This document shows positions 29,396 through 38,466 of a stretch of DNA of 46,751 nt, piece by piece. The DNA comes from Acidobacteriota bacterium (GTDB taxonomy: Bacteria; Acidobacteriota; Terriglobia; Acidiferrales; UBA7541): assembly GCA_003154775.1 (NCBI GenBank), contig PMES01000065.1, forward strand, positions 9,195-55,945, written 5' to 3'. The position numbers and the translations under genes were made by a program. Within the stretch, counting starts at the first letter, position 1, and every line of letters begins with the position of its first letter. The notes beneath the pieces were generated by a model that saw only the letters and a list, made by a program, of their open reading frames with translations, made no database searches and had not been told where the DNA came from.

Positions 29396-30646
29396 ATGCG
29401 ATTTCGCAAAATCCCATTCACGCTCGCGCAGGCTCGCCTCCTTGCTGTACTTGCTTTAATCAATTTTGTCAACTTCGCCGACCGCCAGGTGCTGAATCCC
29501 CTGTTTCCCTTGCTTCGTCAGCATTTTGGCGTCAGCGACGCGCAGCTTGGTTCCCTTCCGATGGTGCTTCTCGTGGTACTGGCGTTCGCCAGTATCCCCT
29601 CTGGCTACCTCGCCGATCGCTTCAACGAGCCGAAAATCATCGCTGCGGGCGTGCTCTTCTGGAGTCTCGCCGCCATTGCCAGCGGCCTCGCTCCCACCTT
29701 TTTCTTCCTCTTCGTCGCCCGCGGACTTGTCGGTATCGGCGAAGCCGCTTATGCCCCCGCCGCGCAGTCCCTGATTTCCGATTCCTTCTCCCGCCGCAAC
29801 CGCGCCATGGCGCAATCCGTGTTCGCCTCCGGCATGATTCTTGGCGGCGTCTCCGGTCTGGCGCTCGGTGGCATCATGGGAGCACGCCACGGCTGGCAGC
29901 ACGCCTTCATCATCGTCGGTGTCATTGGAATCCTCCCAGGGCTGTCCGCCCTCAAACTTAAGGAACCTCCCCGGCGTCCTCGCTCGGAAGCCGTCAGCGC
30001 TAGAGAGCTTCTTCGCGTACCCGCTTTCGTGGCCATGATCGCCGCGGGCATTTGCATCACGTTCTCCAGCGTTTCTTTCGTCGTCTGGGGCATCGATTAC
30101 GCCATGAACTACAAGAACTTCAGCCTCAAGGAAGCCGCTCTCTCCCTGGCCATTATCGCCCTGCTTTCTTCCGTATTGGGAGCGCTCTCCGGGGGATACT
30201 TTGCGGACCGTCTCCAGAGGCGGTTGAAGTACGGCCGAATCCTGGTCATCGCCTGTGCCTTCCTCGCCGCTACGCCATTCCTGCTGCTGGCCATCCAGTC
30301 GGATGAAAAATGGAAGGTTCTTTCGGGCTTCTTCGTCGCCATGTATTTCATGTCGTGGTATCACGGACCGACAACTGCGGTGCTCCACGATCTTACCCCG
30401 CAGCGCGCCCACGCCACCGCCATCGGCGTCTACATGTTCGCCACGCAGCTTTTAGGCGCGCTCGGCCCGTTGTTGATCGGGCGCATCTCGGACATCAGCG
30501 ACCTGCAGATCGGCTTGCAAGCCGCCACGGGCGTCATGGTCTTTGGGGCCCTGCTGCTGTTGCTGGTAATTCATTTCATCCGTCGCGACGGCCTGCACCA
30601 TCCGCGCCTGGCCGCCTTCCGCGCCGAAGACGAAGCCGCACTCTAA
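29396..30646 (+). CDS. MFS transporter, Spinster-like
   Basis: A 416-residue permease with about 12 membrane helices. The N-terminal NFVNFADRQVLNPLFPLL and SIPSGYLADRFNEP (motif A region) and the central loop after helix six (LKEPPRRPRSEA) place it in the major facilitator superfamily, nearest to Spinster-like members. Substrate is unknown. A hairpin followed by TTTT lies 17 bases downstream. Confidence 0.92.
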   Translation: MRFRKIPFTLAQARLLAVLALINFVNFADRQVLNPLFPLLRQHFGVSDAQLGSLPMVLLVVLAFASIPSGYLADRFNEPKIIAAGVLFWSLAAIASGLAPTFFFLFVARGLVGIGEAAYAPAAQSLISDSFSRRNRAMAQSVFASGMILGGVSGLALGGIMGARHGWQHAFIIVGVIGILPGLSALKLKEPPRRPRSEAVSARELLRVPAFVAMIAAGICITFSSVSFVVWGIDYAMNYKNFSLKEAALSLAIIALLSSVLGALSGGYFADRLQRRLKYGRILVIACAFLAATPFLLLAIQSDEKWKVLSGFFVAMYFMSWYHGPTTAVLHDLTPQRAHATAIGVYMFATQLLGALGPLLIGRISDISDLQIGLQAATGVMVFGALLLLLVIHFIRRDGLHHPRLAAFRAEDEAAL

Positions 30647-30657
30647 CCCGCCAATGT

Positions 30658-30693
30658 GGAGTGCGGCGGCTTGCCGCCGCTTTTACAACTGCA
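30658..30693. repeat. GCGGCGGC hairpin repeat, copy 1
   Basis: A 36-base sequence starting GGAGTGCGGCGGCTTGCCGC and ending ACAACTGCA. A second copy with two changes lies at 31391-31426; together they flank the gene at 30935-31309. The hairpin here can end MFS transcription. Confidence 0.75.
30663..30684 (+). terminator. Probable terminator of the MFS gene
   Basis: GCGGCGG and CCGCCGC pair around CTTG and are followed by TTTT. It is part of a repeated sequence, so termination may be a side role. Confidence 0.55.
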
Positions 30694-30934
30694 TGCCCCA
30701 CAACAAACCGCGGCAAACCCCGAACAAAACCGTCATTCCGAACGGGGTCCGCGAAGCGCGGGTTTTGCGCCCCGTATGCTTCATCGGGGTGAGGAATCTC
30801 TCTTCTCTTCCTATCCTGAAGCTATGACGTTTTTCGTGACTGCGGCGCGGAACCCTTCTCTATCGAGTGCTGCTTACGCGATGAATCCGCTTTTCGCGGC
30901 GGTCTCTGCTCTTGCGATTATGGCGTGAATTTTC

Positions 30935-31309
30935 TTACTTGATCCCAACCAGCTCGATCAGCCGCTTCACTTCCTCGTGGGGAACATCATACAGCGGCCG
31001 CTCATCTTCCTCTTCCAGCCGCTCGTTGAGAAATTCCGCGGCCACAAAACTGGCCTCGCGGTCGCTCAGGTCGCGCCCGGCTTTCGCGCGGAATTCCACA
31101 AACGCGGTGTGCGCCAGTCCCACGATGCGCCCTTCTCCATCCACCACAAATTTCGCGTCAATGGTGTCGCTGTGGCGCGTGGCAATGGCGTTCCAGATAT
31201 GCGAAAAGCTGCAGTGATACACATGGCCGCTCAAGGTCGAGGTCACTTCAAATGCGCCGATGAACTCGTTCATGGCGCCGTTGTTGGCAAGCACCGGTAC
31301 GCTGGGCAC
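30935..31309 (-). CDS. Hypothetical cytosolic protein, 124 aa
   Basis: GTG 31309 is chosen because AGAGGAG lies five bases upstream. The product starts MPSVPVLANNGAMNEFIGAF, contains a compact alpha/beta core (HIWNAIATRHSDTIDAKFVV) and ends acidic (ERLEEEDERPLYDVPHEEV). No signal peptide or known motif is visible. It is isolated between two copies of a hairpin repeat. Confidence 0.65.
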   Translation of the reverse strand: MPSVPVLANNGAMNEFIGAFEVTSTLSGHVYHCSFSHIWNAIATRHSDTIDAKFVVDGEGRIVGLAHTAFVEFRAKAGRDLSDREASFVAAEFLNERLEEEDERPLYDVPHEEVKRLIELVGIK

Positions 31310-31390
31310 GTTCGCTCCTCTTTCCGCTTCTTCCGCGCGCACAACAAGTGTTCAACACCCCTCCCCAACTGTCAATCCCGCCGCAATCTT

Positions 31391-31426
31391 GGAGTGCGCC
31401 GGCTTGCCGCCGCTTTTACAGCTGCA
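31391..31426. repeat. GCGGCGGC hairpin repeat, copy 2
   Basis: Same orientation as copy 1 at 30658-30693, differing at GCGCCGG and CAGCTGCA. Confidence 0.75.
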
Positions 31427-31588
31427 ACCCGGCCGGCAAACCATAATTCGACTCCTGCCCCCGTCTCCGCTCATTCTCCTCTTGGGTTCCTCTTATGAAC
31501 TCACCGAACCGACTTGCGGAATCGGCCTGCCCTCTCGTCGACCCATTTCCCTGCCCATTCGCTTTCCAAAGGTGATATAGCTTTCCCC

Positions 31589-32673
31589 ATGGAACCCAAT
31601 CCGAAGTCCCATCCCGCGGTCACCGCGGTCGGCATTGTGGCCATCCTTTTTGGCGCGCTTGGTGCGCTCGGCGCCATCTTCGTGGAAGGCTCATTGCTCT
31701 TTGTATCTCGTATCGCCCCTACAGATAAGGGCGTTCCCTTCCCCGGAGCCGCGCGGGCCATGGCCAGTGTGACCTGGCTGTTCCTCTTCCTTGTCGCCAT
31801 CTTTGGCATTCTTGTCGGCGTGGGCATTCTTCGCCGGCGCAATTGGGCTCGCATCTCCATTCTCATTTGGGGCGGGCTGATGACTTGTTTGTCCGCCATC
31901 GCCATGGTGGCCACGTTCTTCGTCATGAATAATTTGCCCCCCACGCTGCCCAACGCCGCCGATACCGCTCGGGTCATGGTGCTAATGAAGTGGTTTATGG
32001 CTCTCTTTTACGGGATTCCTTTTGGCGTGGGCATCTGGTGGCTCATTCTCTTCACCCGCCAGGCAGTGGTGGACGACTTTAATCCGTTCCTTGCGCGCCT
32101 CCATCCCGGGAAAACGCTGGACGCCTCCGGCTTCCCGCAAGAGCCGCCACCGCCTCCTTCGTACGTTCCTGGCGGCCCGGTTTGCCCCTTGCCACTGCTC
32201 ATCATCGCCGGCTTTGACATCTTTTCCGGCGTTTTCATGCTGACGCTTCTCATCGTCCCATATTCGTTCATCTCCTCGGTTCCCCTCTTCCTTTTTGGCC
32301 ACGCGTTTCATGGGGGGGTTCCCTGCTGTTCTTCGTTCTGCTGGGAGTCGTCTACGTGGTCTGCGGTGTCGGTATCATCAAACTGAAGCCATGGGCGCTG
32401 GATCCTCTGATCTGGTGCAAAGCGCTGTTCTTCCTCAGTGGGATTGTGACGCTCTTGAATCCGCAATTCGTGCCCACGATGAAAGAAGCCATCGCCAAAA
32501 TGATGCCGGCGAATCTCCCATTGCCTCCGAACGCTTTTTTCTTTTCGGATTCCTACCTCAAATCGATGACTGCCTTCGGTTTCCTCTTCAGCGGAGTTTT
32601 GCTGGCCATACTGATTGTCTATCGCAAGCGGTATCTGGAAGCGGCGCGCGCAAAAAATCCCGCGGCGGGCTGA
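31589..32673 (+). pseudogene. Multi-pass membrane protein interrupted in a G7 run
   Basis: From ATG 31589 the frame encodes about four membrane helices (for example TAVGIVAILFGALGALGAIF) and a Pro-rich cytosolic loop. At GGGGGGG (32312-32318) the frame becomes nonsense, while the frame beginning TCC at 32320 continues as a hydrophobic helix (SLLFFVLLGVVYVVCGVGII) to the stop at 32673. Eight G would restore a ~361-residue protein. This may be assembly error, decay, or slippage-based phase variation. Function is unknown. Confidence 0.75.
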
Positions 32674-32730
32674 AGCTCAGCCTGGCAACCCCGAAAAAAT
32701 TGTGAGCGTCCCGGCGAACCGGCGCGGCGT

Positions 32731-33939
32731 TTAGCGCGCGGCGAGTGCGGGTACTTCGGCGTGCGTGTAATAGCGCACGGCGGCGCCAACCCCGGCGCCC
32801 GGCTCGTGCCGGTGGCCCTGATCCACCAGGGCCTTGTCCAACGCGCCCAGCAATTCCAACACGAATTGCTTCTGGCTGCAGTAGCCCATCAGCCCCAGCC
32901 GCCAAATCTGTCCCTTTGTTGCGCCAATGCCGCCGGCGATTTCGATGTTGAACTCTTCGAGGAGCTCATTGCGCACCTTGAGATCGTCAATGCCCGCGGG
33001 AATCTTGACCGCAGTGACGGTGGGCAGGCGGTCCGCCGGGTTCTCCACAAAAGGCTTCAGACCCATCGCTTCCACGCCCGCGATTAGCGCGAGTTGATTC
33101 TGGCGGTGGCGTTCCCACCGCACCTCCAAGCCTTCCTCAATCACCATGCGCATTGCTTCGCGCAGCGCGTAAATCAGCGAAATTGGAGGCGTGTGGTGGT
33201 ACAGGCGATCCTTGCCCCAGTAATTCATCGCCGTGGAAAGATCGAAGTACCAGCTCTGCACCTTCGTCTTGCGCGTGCGGAAAACTTCTTCGGCGCGCGG
33301 GCTCACCGTGATGGGAGACATTCCCGGAGGCGCGCTCAACGCTTTCTGCGACCCGCTGAAGCAAATGTCCACGCGCTGCTTATCAATATTCAGGGGCACC
33401 CCAGCCAGGGTAGCCACCGCGTCCACCACCAGCAGCGCGCCGCATTCATCGGCGACCTGCCGGAAGGGATCGATGTTGGTGACCACGCCCGAAGAGGTTT
33501 CCCCCTGCGCCAGGCCAATCATCTTGATCTTGCGGCCCTTGGCGACCTTGCGCACGTCTTCCGGGTCAACCGGCCTGCCGTAGGGCGCTTCGACAAGGTG
33601 CAGCGTCGCGGGTGTGTGCTGCGCAATGACGTGCATGCGTTGCGAGAACAGGCCATTCACGCAGCAAATCGCTTCATCGCCGGATTCCAGCGAATTCAGC
33701 ACCGAGGCTTCAATCCCGCCCGACCCGGAGGCGGACAGCGGGAACGTAATGCGGTTTTCTGTCTGGAAAATCTGCCGCAGCAACACCTGGGTTTCATCCA
33801 TGCAGCCGCGGAACCACGGGTCCAGATGCCCCACCAGCGGCGTGGCCAGGGCCCGGTATACGCGTGCGTCCATCGAAGACGGCCCGGGCGTCATCATCAA
33901 ACGTGCGGGAGGCCTGAGTTCACCAATCGGATTGCTCAT
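32731..33939 (-). CDS. Class V aminotransferase (serine/alanine-glyoxylate type)
   Basis: A 402-residue PLP-dependent enzyme. The Schiff-base lysine is K199 (FSGSQKALSAPPG) and the Asp that contacts the pyridine nitrogen is D173 (VVDAVATLAG). MTPGPSSMDARV near the start and the C-terminal GGIGATKGQIWRLGLMGY are typical of the alanine/serine-glyoxylate aminotransferase group. It likely transfers an amino group from serine or alanine to glyoxylate; the sequence alone does not fix the donor. AAAGGAG precedes the ATG. Confidence 0.92.
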   Translation of the reverse strand: MSNPIGELRPPARLMMTPGPSSMDARVYRALATPLVGHLDPWFRGCMDETQVLLRQIFQTENRITFPLSASGSGGIEASVLNSLESGDEAICCVNGLFSQRMHVIAQHTPATLHLVEAPYGRPVDPEDVRKVAKGRKIKMIGLAQGETSSGVVTNIDPFRQVADECGALLVVDAVATLAGVPLNIDKQRVDICFSGSQKALSAPPGMSPITVSPRAEEVFRTRKTKVQSWYFDLSTAMNYWGKDRLYHHTPPISLIYALREAMRMVIEEGLEVRWERHRQNQLALIAGVEAMGLKPFVENPADRLPTVTAVKIPAGIDDLKVRNELLEEFNIEIAGGIGATKGQIWRLGLMGYCSQKQFVLELLGALDKALVDQGHRHEPGAGVGAAVRYYTHAEVPALAAR

Positions 33940-34126
33940 GAGAGTGCTCCTTTACGGATCCTTATGAACCCACAAGGATGGCCCGCGGGTTCGTACTTCG
34001 GGGAGTTGCTGGAGTACGGCGGGAACTCCAGTGTCCCGCAGGAGCAAGCCCAGCGCAACGGTCAATTTGGATGGCTTGGTAGCGGCGTCCTCCTCGCCGT
34101 CCTCCCGCCTTTCTCTTGCCGTTGTA

Positions 34127-34149
34127 GGGGCGCAGGACTCCTGCGCCCC
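34127..34149. repeat. GGGGCGCAG palindromic repeat, copy 3
   Basis: GGGGCGCAGGA and TCCTGCGCCCC around a single base; a perfect 11-bp inverted repeat within the gene-free stretch 33940-34386. Confidence 0.8.
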
Positions 34150-34201
34150 ATGTCCGCACAATCACCTGATCTTGCCTCCGCGGCCCGCCATTCTCATCGC
34201 C

Positions 34202-34282
34202 GTCATCCCAAGCGGAGCGACCCGATTTCCTTCCTCGCGCCGCAGTTTGGCGCGTCGGGTCGCGAAGCCGAGGGATCCCTCT
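34202..34282. repeat. GTCATCCC-GGATCCCTC dispersed repeat, copy 1
   Basis: An ~81-base element beginning GTCATCCCAAGCGGAGCGAC and ending GAGGGATCCCTC, with inner inverted arms GCGACCCGA/TCGGGTCGC. Close copies are at 36120-36200 and, inverted, 44497-44573. Repeats of the kind GTCATCC...GGATC are common between genes in many bacteria. Nothing else is seen in 33940-34386. Confidence 0.75.
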
Positions 34283-34386
34283 TCCTGCCTAGGGAGGGCA
34301 TGGCTCTTTACCCCGAACAACGCGAAGGGCAGCCATGCCGTAACTGTCGCCTCTTCAATGCGGTCTTACCTGCTGAGGGCCGCGTC

Positions 34387-34965
34387 CTAATTTGCCGCCA
34401 CGCCTTTGGCCGGGGCTGCTTTCTCGCCCCCCGGCGGCGCGATCTGCTCGAGTCTTGCTCGCAGCCGCGCGACCTCCTTGCCTTCCTGCAACAATTCCTC
34501 CTGCTCGAATCGGCGTTTCGCCCGCGCCTCTTCCTCCTCGGACTGCCCGCTCGGGTCTTTCAGGAACGCTTGTTCGTCGAGGACAAACATGCGCATCAGA
34601 AGTTGAATCTTCAGTTGCTTCTCTTTGATCTGCTGTTCCAGCGCCGCAATTTCCGCCTTCCTCTCCTCCGGATTCTGCGGAGCTTCGGGAGATGCCTTCG
34701 TTGCAGGCTCCGCGGCTGTCTCCGCCTTGGGAGTTTCCGCTGGGTTGGCGGTCGGCTGCGGCGCCAGTAACGCGATATCGTCATCGGTGAGGGCGGGAGT
34801 CTTTTTTACCGGCGTTCCGTGAACTTCGCCAGCTATTGAGGATGGTTGGACATCCGGCGGCTTGTTCTTGCTCTGCGCCCGGCAAACGCCAGGCATGCTC
34901 ACAGCTCCAAGCAAAATCGTCGTGAAGACGCGGAGAGAGAGGGCCATGGGGAAGCTCCGTCGCAA
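34387..34965 (-). CDS. Secreted coiled-coil hypothetical protein, 192 aa
   Basis: A signal peptide (SLRVFTTILLGAVSMPGVCRA) is followed by a Pro/Ala-rich linker (about 35-95) and a charged coiled coil (EERKAEIAALEQQIKEKQLK, then EEEARAKRRFEQEELLQEGK). No catalytic motif is visible. A structural envelope role is possible but is inference. Confidence 0.75.
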   Translation of the reverse strand: MRRSFPMALSLRVFTTILLGAVSMPGVCRAQSKNKPPDVQPSSIAGEVHGTPVKKTPALTDDDIALLAPQPTANPAETPKAETAAEPATKASPEAPQNPEERKAEIAALEQQIKEKQLKIQLLMRMFVLDEQAFLKDPSGQSEEEEARAKRRFEQEELLQEGKEVARLRARLEQIAPPGGEKAAPAKGVAAN

Positions 34966-35161
34966 AGTGGGCCTTTGCGTTTAGGCTACTCCTCCCCTCC
35001 GCCGCGTCAAGGTTCAAACTCCGGTACTAGCCGCGTGGCCGCCAAGTTGACGGTTTGCAACGACTTAAGTCGCCGTGCTCTTGCGCTTTTCAAACCTGCG
35101 CTGCCCACGAACACACGATAAAATCGTGGTGAGCGGCTCTTTGTAGTTCTCTTCCCGCTGG

Positions 35162-35875
35162 TTAAAACGCGACAGTGACCGCGATCCCGATGCCAGGATG
35201 CATGCGGTCATATAAGTAGTACCCATCGCCGGTGTAATCAAGATACACGTCGTCGTTTTCGTACCACGCGGGATCCCACGATTCTGGCCACGGGTCCATG
35301 AACGTAACCCAATAGCCGTCGTACTGGAAACGCGGATAGCCGCCTACGAAAACCATCGGAAGGCCGCCGATGCGGAAGAAGTGATTACTCCCGAAGTAGA
35401 GCCGGAAGCGGTCTTCAGGGACTCGGTAGCCGTTATAGCCGCCGCGTTGCTGCCAGGTGCGGTGGTCGTTGTTCCATGAACCGGCGCGAGACTGCGCGAA
35501 ACCGCTGCGTACCTGCCCTGCGTGTTGTGGCACGCCGCTGTGGTGGACTCCGCCATTCGTGGGGCCGTTGGCCTTGACGCCGCCATGATAAGCGCCGCCG
35601 TAGGTTTGTTGCGGTCGTGGCGCAGGTTTATTGGCCGTCTGCTGATGCTGTTGCTGAGCGGGTTTCGCCTGCTGATGTTGTTGCTGTGCGGGTTTCGCCT
35701 GCTCCTTTTGCGGCTGCTGATGCTGCTGCTGAGCGGGTTTCGCCTGCTGATGCTGTTGCTCCTGTTGCGGTTTGCCCTGCTCTTTCTCCTGTTGCTTGCT
35801 CTGTGCGTAGGCAGGAGCAATGGCTCCCACCAGAAGGAGAAGAACTCCCTTGGTGATAAGTCCAACTGCTTTCAT
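35162..35875 (-). CDS. Secreted Gln-rich repeat protein, 237 aa
   Basis: From ATG 35875 (GGAGG nine bases upstream) the protein has a signal peptide (MKAVGLITKGVLLLLVGAIA), then a Gln-rich tract with repeats of KPAQQQHQQ over about residues 38-80, a Gly/His-rich part, and a conserved C-terminal aromatic domain (FGSNHFFRIGGLPMVFVGGY to GYYLYDRMHPGIGIAV). The last part resembles RcnB- or YXWGXW-like periplasmic domains. The frame is open far upstream but that extension is not coding. Confidence 0.8.
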   Translation of the reverse strand: MKAVGLITKGVLLLLVGAIAPAYAQSKQQEKEQGKPQQEQQHQQAKPAQQQHQQPQKEQAKPAQQQHQQAKPAQQQHQQTANKPAPRPQQTYGGAYHGGVKANGPTNGGVHHSGVPQHAGQVRSGFAQSRAGSWNNDHRTWQQRGGYNGYRVPEDRFRLYFGSNHFFRIGGLPMVFVGGYPRFQYDGYWVTFMDPWPESWDPAWYENDDVYLDYTGDGYYLYDRMHPGIGIAVTVAF

Positions 35876-36119
35876 GAGTATTGCCTCCGTTACCGTGATT
35901 TCCTGCGCCCCTCGCTCGGCGCGTGGGGCGCACCTGTTGTTTCGGGTGGTTGATTCCGTGAAACATGTCAGCGTAACAAATCTATCCACAAGTGGACTGT
36001 ACAAAAAGGGACAGATGTCTGATAGCCGTGCTTGCCGGGCGCCGCACCCGTGGCAGAAACATATGCTTTCGGAGCAGTTCAGCACTACGCCTTGCCGCGC
36101 CCGGCCCTTTCTTCCTTTT
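35876..36119. other. Gene-free stretch before the bactofilin gene
   Basis: No ORF or RNA gene is supported in 35876-36382. CGCCTTGCCGCGCCCG occurs twice with one change (about 36089 and 36239) around the dispersed repeat at 36120-36200. Confidence 0.5.
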
Positions 36120-36200
36120 GTCATCCCGAGCGGAGCGACCCGATTTTGTCCCTCGCGCCGCAATTTGGCGCGTCGGGTCGCGTAGTCGAGGGATCCCTCT
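36120..36200. repeat. GTCATCCC-GGATCCCTC dispersed repeat, copy 2
   Basis: Same orientation and about 88% similar to copy 1 at 34202-34282, including the inner GCGACCCGA/TCGGGTCGC arms. Confidence 0.75.
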
Positions 36201-36382
36201 GTTCTTGGCGGGCGTGATTTCTTGCCCACGCACTTCGCGCCTTGCCGCGCCCGCCCCACGGGAGTAGGATGCAGGGCACCCCTCAATCTTGCGTGGAGTC
36301 TCTGCAGGCAGGAGCAAGGAATCGGGATTGTTGCACTCCTTCGGGAAATCCGCATGGGGTGTGGTGTCCCAAGGAGGATCAC

Positions 36383-36859
36383 ATGTGGAATGAGAAGAAA
36401 CCGGAAACGAAGAGCACGGACGCGCCGCATCCAGTGGAGGCGCCAGCGGAACGCGCGACGGGGTGGCTGGGGGCGAGCCTGCGCGTGAAAGGCGAAATCT
36501 CCGGCACCGAGGATTTGCTGATCGACGGCATGGTTGAAGGATCGATCCACCTTGATGAGCGGAAATTGACGGTCGGAAAGACCGCGAAGCTCACCGCTGA
36601 CATCAACGCCCGCGACGTCGTCGTGTACGGCTACGTCAAGGGGAACGTGCGCGCGAAGGGACGCGTCGAGATCAAGAAGGACGGTTACGTGATCGGGAAT
36701 TTGACCACCGCACAGATCATGATCGAAGACGGCGCGGACTTCAAAGGCACCATCGAAATTGACCGCAGCGCGCCCAAGGAAGCCGACAAGAACGTCCCCG
36801 CCCGTGCCGCCGCGGCCGCAGCAGGCGCCGGCGCAGGCGCGACGCCGAAAAGCATCTGA
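36383..36859 (+). CDS. Bactofilin (polymer-forming cytoskeletal protein)
   Basis: A 158-residue bactofilin. The central beta-helix domain spans about residues 30-125 (ASLRVKGEISGTEDLLIDGM, VYGYVKGNVRAKGRVEIKKD). Flanking tails are disordered and Ala/Gly/Pro-rich, as usual. Bactofilins polymerise into membrane-linked filaments that organise cell shape or envelope machinery. AAGGAGG six bases before ATG 36383 fixes the start. No peptidoglycan hydrolase is adjacent here; the M23 gene lies 19 kb away. Confidence 0.93.
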   Translation: MWNEKKPETKSTDAPHPVEAPAERATGWLGASLRVKGEISGTEDLLIDGMVEGSIHLDERKLTVGKTAKLTADINARDVVVYGYVKGNVRAKGRVEIKKDGYVIGNLTTAQIMIEDGADFKGTIEIDRSAPKEADKNVPARAAAAAAGAGAGATPKSI

Positions 36860-36995
36860 CGATCCTGCATGGCAGGCCCTGGCGGCTGGCCTTGTTCCTC
36901 CTTCGTCATCCCGAGCATCGCGATCGGAGACGCCATTTCGGTGGCGTCGGAGATTCCGACTCCTGTCGGAAGGGATCTCCCTTTCTCTTTAGGGG

Positions 36996-37015
36996 GTCGG
37001 AGCTTCAGCTCCGAC
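36996..37015. repeat. GTCGGAGCT palindrome (REP-like), copy 1
   Basis: GTCGGAGCT and AGCTCCGAC around TC. It matches the element next to the RAYT transposase remnant (43940-43959) in inverted orientation, including the CCCCCTAA flank. Confidence 0.75.
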
Positions 37016-37063
37016 ATACAGGCACCCCAAAAACAGAAATTCTCTATCCCGCCCGCCGCCCTT

Positions 37064-37669
37064 TTATTCTCGGCCCTTGCCTGCAAGCTTCATGTTCCAG
37101 TTCTTGAGGACGTATTCAAGGGCATCACGGCCAGCAGTTTTGCCAACCCCTTTTGCTTGCAGCACCGGATCCGCCCGGAGTTCTGCCGTCGCCGATAGCG
37201 GGTTCCCATCCTTCGTTGCAAACACCAGGACCGTGGCGTGTGGTTCGCGCACAATGTCCTTCGCCTGATTCTGCCAGGCGGCGACCATCCTGCCCAATTG
37301 CGCGCGCCACATTGGCTGGGATGCTTGCCCGGGTCCGCTACTCGGCTCTCCGGTCACGCTGGTATCCGGGCCACTGGTAATCGTGGATTCGGTCCTGGTT
37401 CCCGTCTGTCCCTGGCCCTCCATCCACCGCACGGTCACCATCACATACGTTGCTCTTTCCGTGCTGATGCAGAAGCCGGGGTATTTCTGCTTGGCCGTGT
37501 TTTGGAACCACTGCGATTGGTCACGCGTCATCCCCCGGGTCGCGATCAGGCCGCTCCGCTGGTCGTACAAATACATCGTGAAAAAGGTATTGCAGGACTC
37601 GGGTCGCTCTTGGGCAAAAGACGTTGCTGTACTTACAAGTAGCAGCGCCGCTGTGATTGCAAATCTCAT
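37064..37669 (-). CDS. Secreted hypothetical protein, 201 aa
   Basis: From ATG 37669 the N-terminus MRFAITAALLLVSTATSFAQ is a clean signal peptide. Two cysteines (PESCNTFF, PGFCIST) may form a disulfide. A Ser/Thr/Gly-rich linker occupies about 90-125, then a helical part follows. No family is recognised. A GTG at 37687 is an alternative start. Confidence 0.7.
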   Translation of the reverse strand: MRFAITAALLLVSTATSFAQERPESCNTFFTMYLYDQRSGLIATRGMTRDQSQWFQNTAKQKYPGFCISTERATYVMVTVRWMEGQGQTGTRTESTITSGPDTSVTGEPSSGPGQASQPMWRAQLGRMVAAWQNQAKDIVREPHATVLVFATKDGNPLSATAELRADPVLQAKGVGKTAGRDALEYVLKNWNMKLAGKGRE

Positions 37670-37854
37670 GGGTTCACTGCCCTTCACCTGAATTCTTTCG
37701 ACGCATCATACGTCCCGGCTCTTGGCCCCGCAAGGCGCGCCGCTCTTGCGTCTGGTGGCACAGTCACTCCTGACTGCGCTCTTGCCTTTCTTCTCCCGGT
37801 CTGTCGGTTGATCCGCTGCACGTGTAACTTTTGTGTCGCGTACAAGAACGGGAA
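37670..37854. other. Start of gene-free repeat region 37670-38537
   Basis: About 870 bases without a supported gene lie between the secreted protein and res. They hold the repeats listed next; the short frames here are chance readings across the repeats. Confidence 0.55.
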
Positions 37855-37870
37855 TGTCGGCGCGCCGACA
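37855..37870. repeat. TGTCGGCGCGCCGACA palindrome, copy 1
   Basis: A perfect 16-bp palindrome in AAT-flanked context, repeated exactly at 38117-38132. Confidence 0.8.
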
Positions 37871-37899
37871 ATTTCACTTGACTGCCTAGTTAACATGAA

Positions 37900-37990
37900 C
37901 CCCCCCCCCTGTTTTTGCGTATGTACGGGAATAATTGGACTTACGGGCGACCTGCGCGTATGTACGGGAATGATTGGGGTTAGTGGCGAG
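37900..37990. repeat. C-tract plus double GTATGTACGGGAAT repeat, block A
   Basis: Ten C residues, then TGTTTTTGCGTATGTACGGG, then two similar ~40-base units (GCGTATGTACGGGAATAATTGG and its near copy), ending near GGCGA. Block B at 38237-38326 and inverted block C at 44269-44352 share this layout. Confidence 0.7.
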
Positions 37991-38116
37991 TGACGGGAGA
38001 ACTCCTTCGACTCGCACTGCTCGCTCAGGATGGGCATCCTTCACCGGATGCCCAGTTGTCAGTTTTAGGTTTAAGAGAATACGGAAGAGAGAGAGAGCCG
38101 GTGCAGGGGTCAAAAA

Positions 38117-38132
38117 TGTCGGCGCGCCGACA
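38117..38132. repeat. TGTCGGCGCGCCGACA palindrome, copy 2
   Basis: Identical to the palindrome at 37855-37870, 262 bases away. Confidence 0.8.
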
Positions 38133-38236
38133 ATGTTAATTGATGTTGTAGTAAACGCAGGCGTTAGAATAGCGCGATTATAGTCCACTTGCTTTGCTTC
38201 CTGTACTTCGTTTGGTTCCTTTACTTCCTTCGGATA

Positions 38237-38326
38237 CCCCCCACCCCCCTGTTTTTGCGTAAGTAGGGGAAACAAAGGGGTTACAGGCGATTTTCTTGGA
38301 TGTAGGGGAAACAAAGGGGTTAGCGG
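38237..38326. repeat. C-tract plus double GGGGAAACAAAGGGGTTA repeat, block B
   Basis: CCCCCCACCCCCCTGTTTTT, then GCGTAAGTAGGGGAAACAAA and a second ATGTAGGGGAAACAAAGGGG unit about 40 bases on. Same layout and orientation as block A. Confidence 0.7.
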
Positions 38327-38401
38327 GATTTGCGGCGCGGATGAGGATGTGCGGGGTATCGAAATGGCACAAGAGCAGCGTCCCCTCAGCATAACAGGCG
38401 A

Positions 38402-38430
38402 AGCATAGCACATTATTTACCACTTGTCAA
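38402..38430 (-). promoter_or_regulatory. Strong promoter pointing left out of the R-M island
   Basis: On the minus strand TTGACA (38430-38425), a 17-base spacer and TATGCT (38407-38402). It lies 14 bases downstream of palindrome copy 2. No gene is recognised below it. Confidence 0.65.
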
Positions 38431-38444
38431 TTATTATTTATAGG

Positions 38445-38466
38445 GTACTAGTTTCGAAACTGGTAC
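38445..38466. repeat. GTAC-armed palindrome, copy 2
   Basis: GTAC arms around the perfect 12-bp core AGTTTCGAAACT. Next to it, 38464-38500 and 38515-38532 match the block following copy 1; this block ends within six bases of the res stop codon. Confidence 0.8.

Noticed and set aside
37900-38326. Possible CRISPR array from repeated ~40-base units
   Set aside because: Only two units per block, imperfect repeats, no constant repeat with variable spacers, and no cas genes.
37673-38423. Short minus-strand ORFs rich in NPFVSPT or PIIPVHT repeats
   Set aside because: They are translations of blocks A and B, lack ribosome-binding sites and change frame between blocks.
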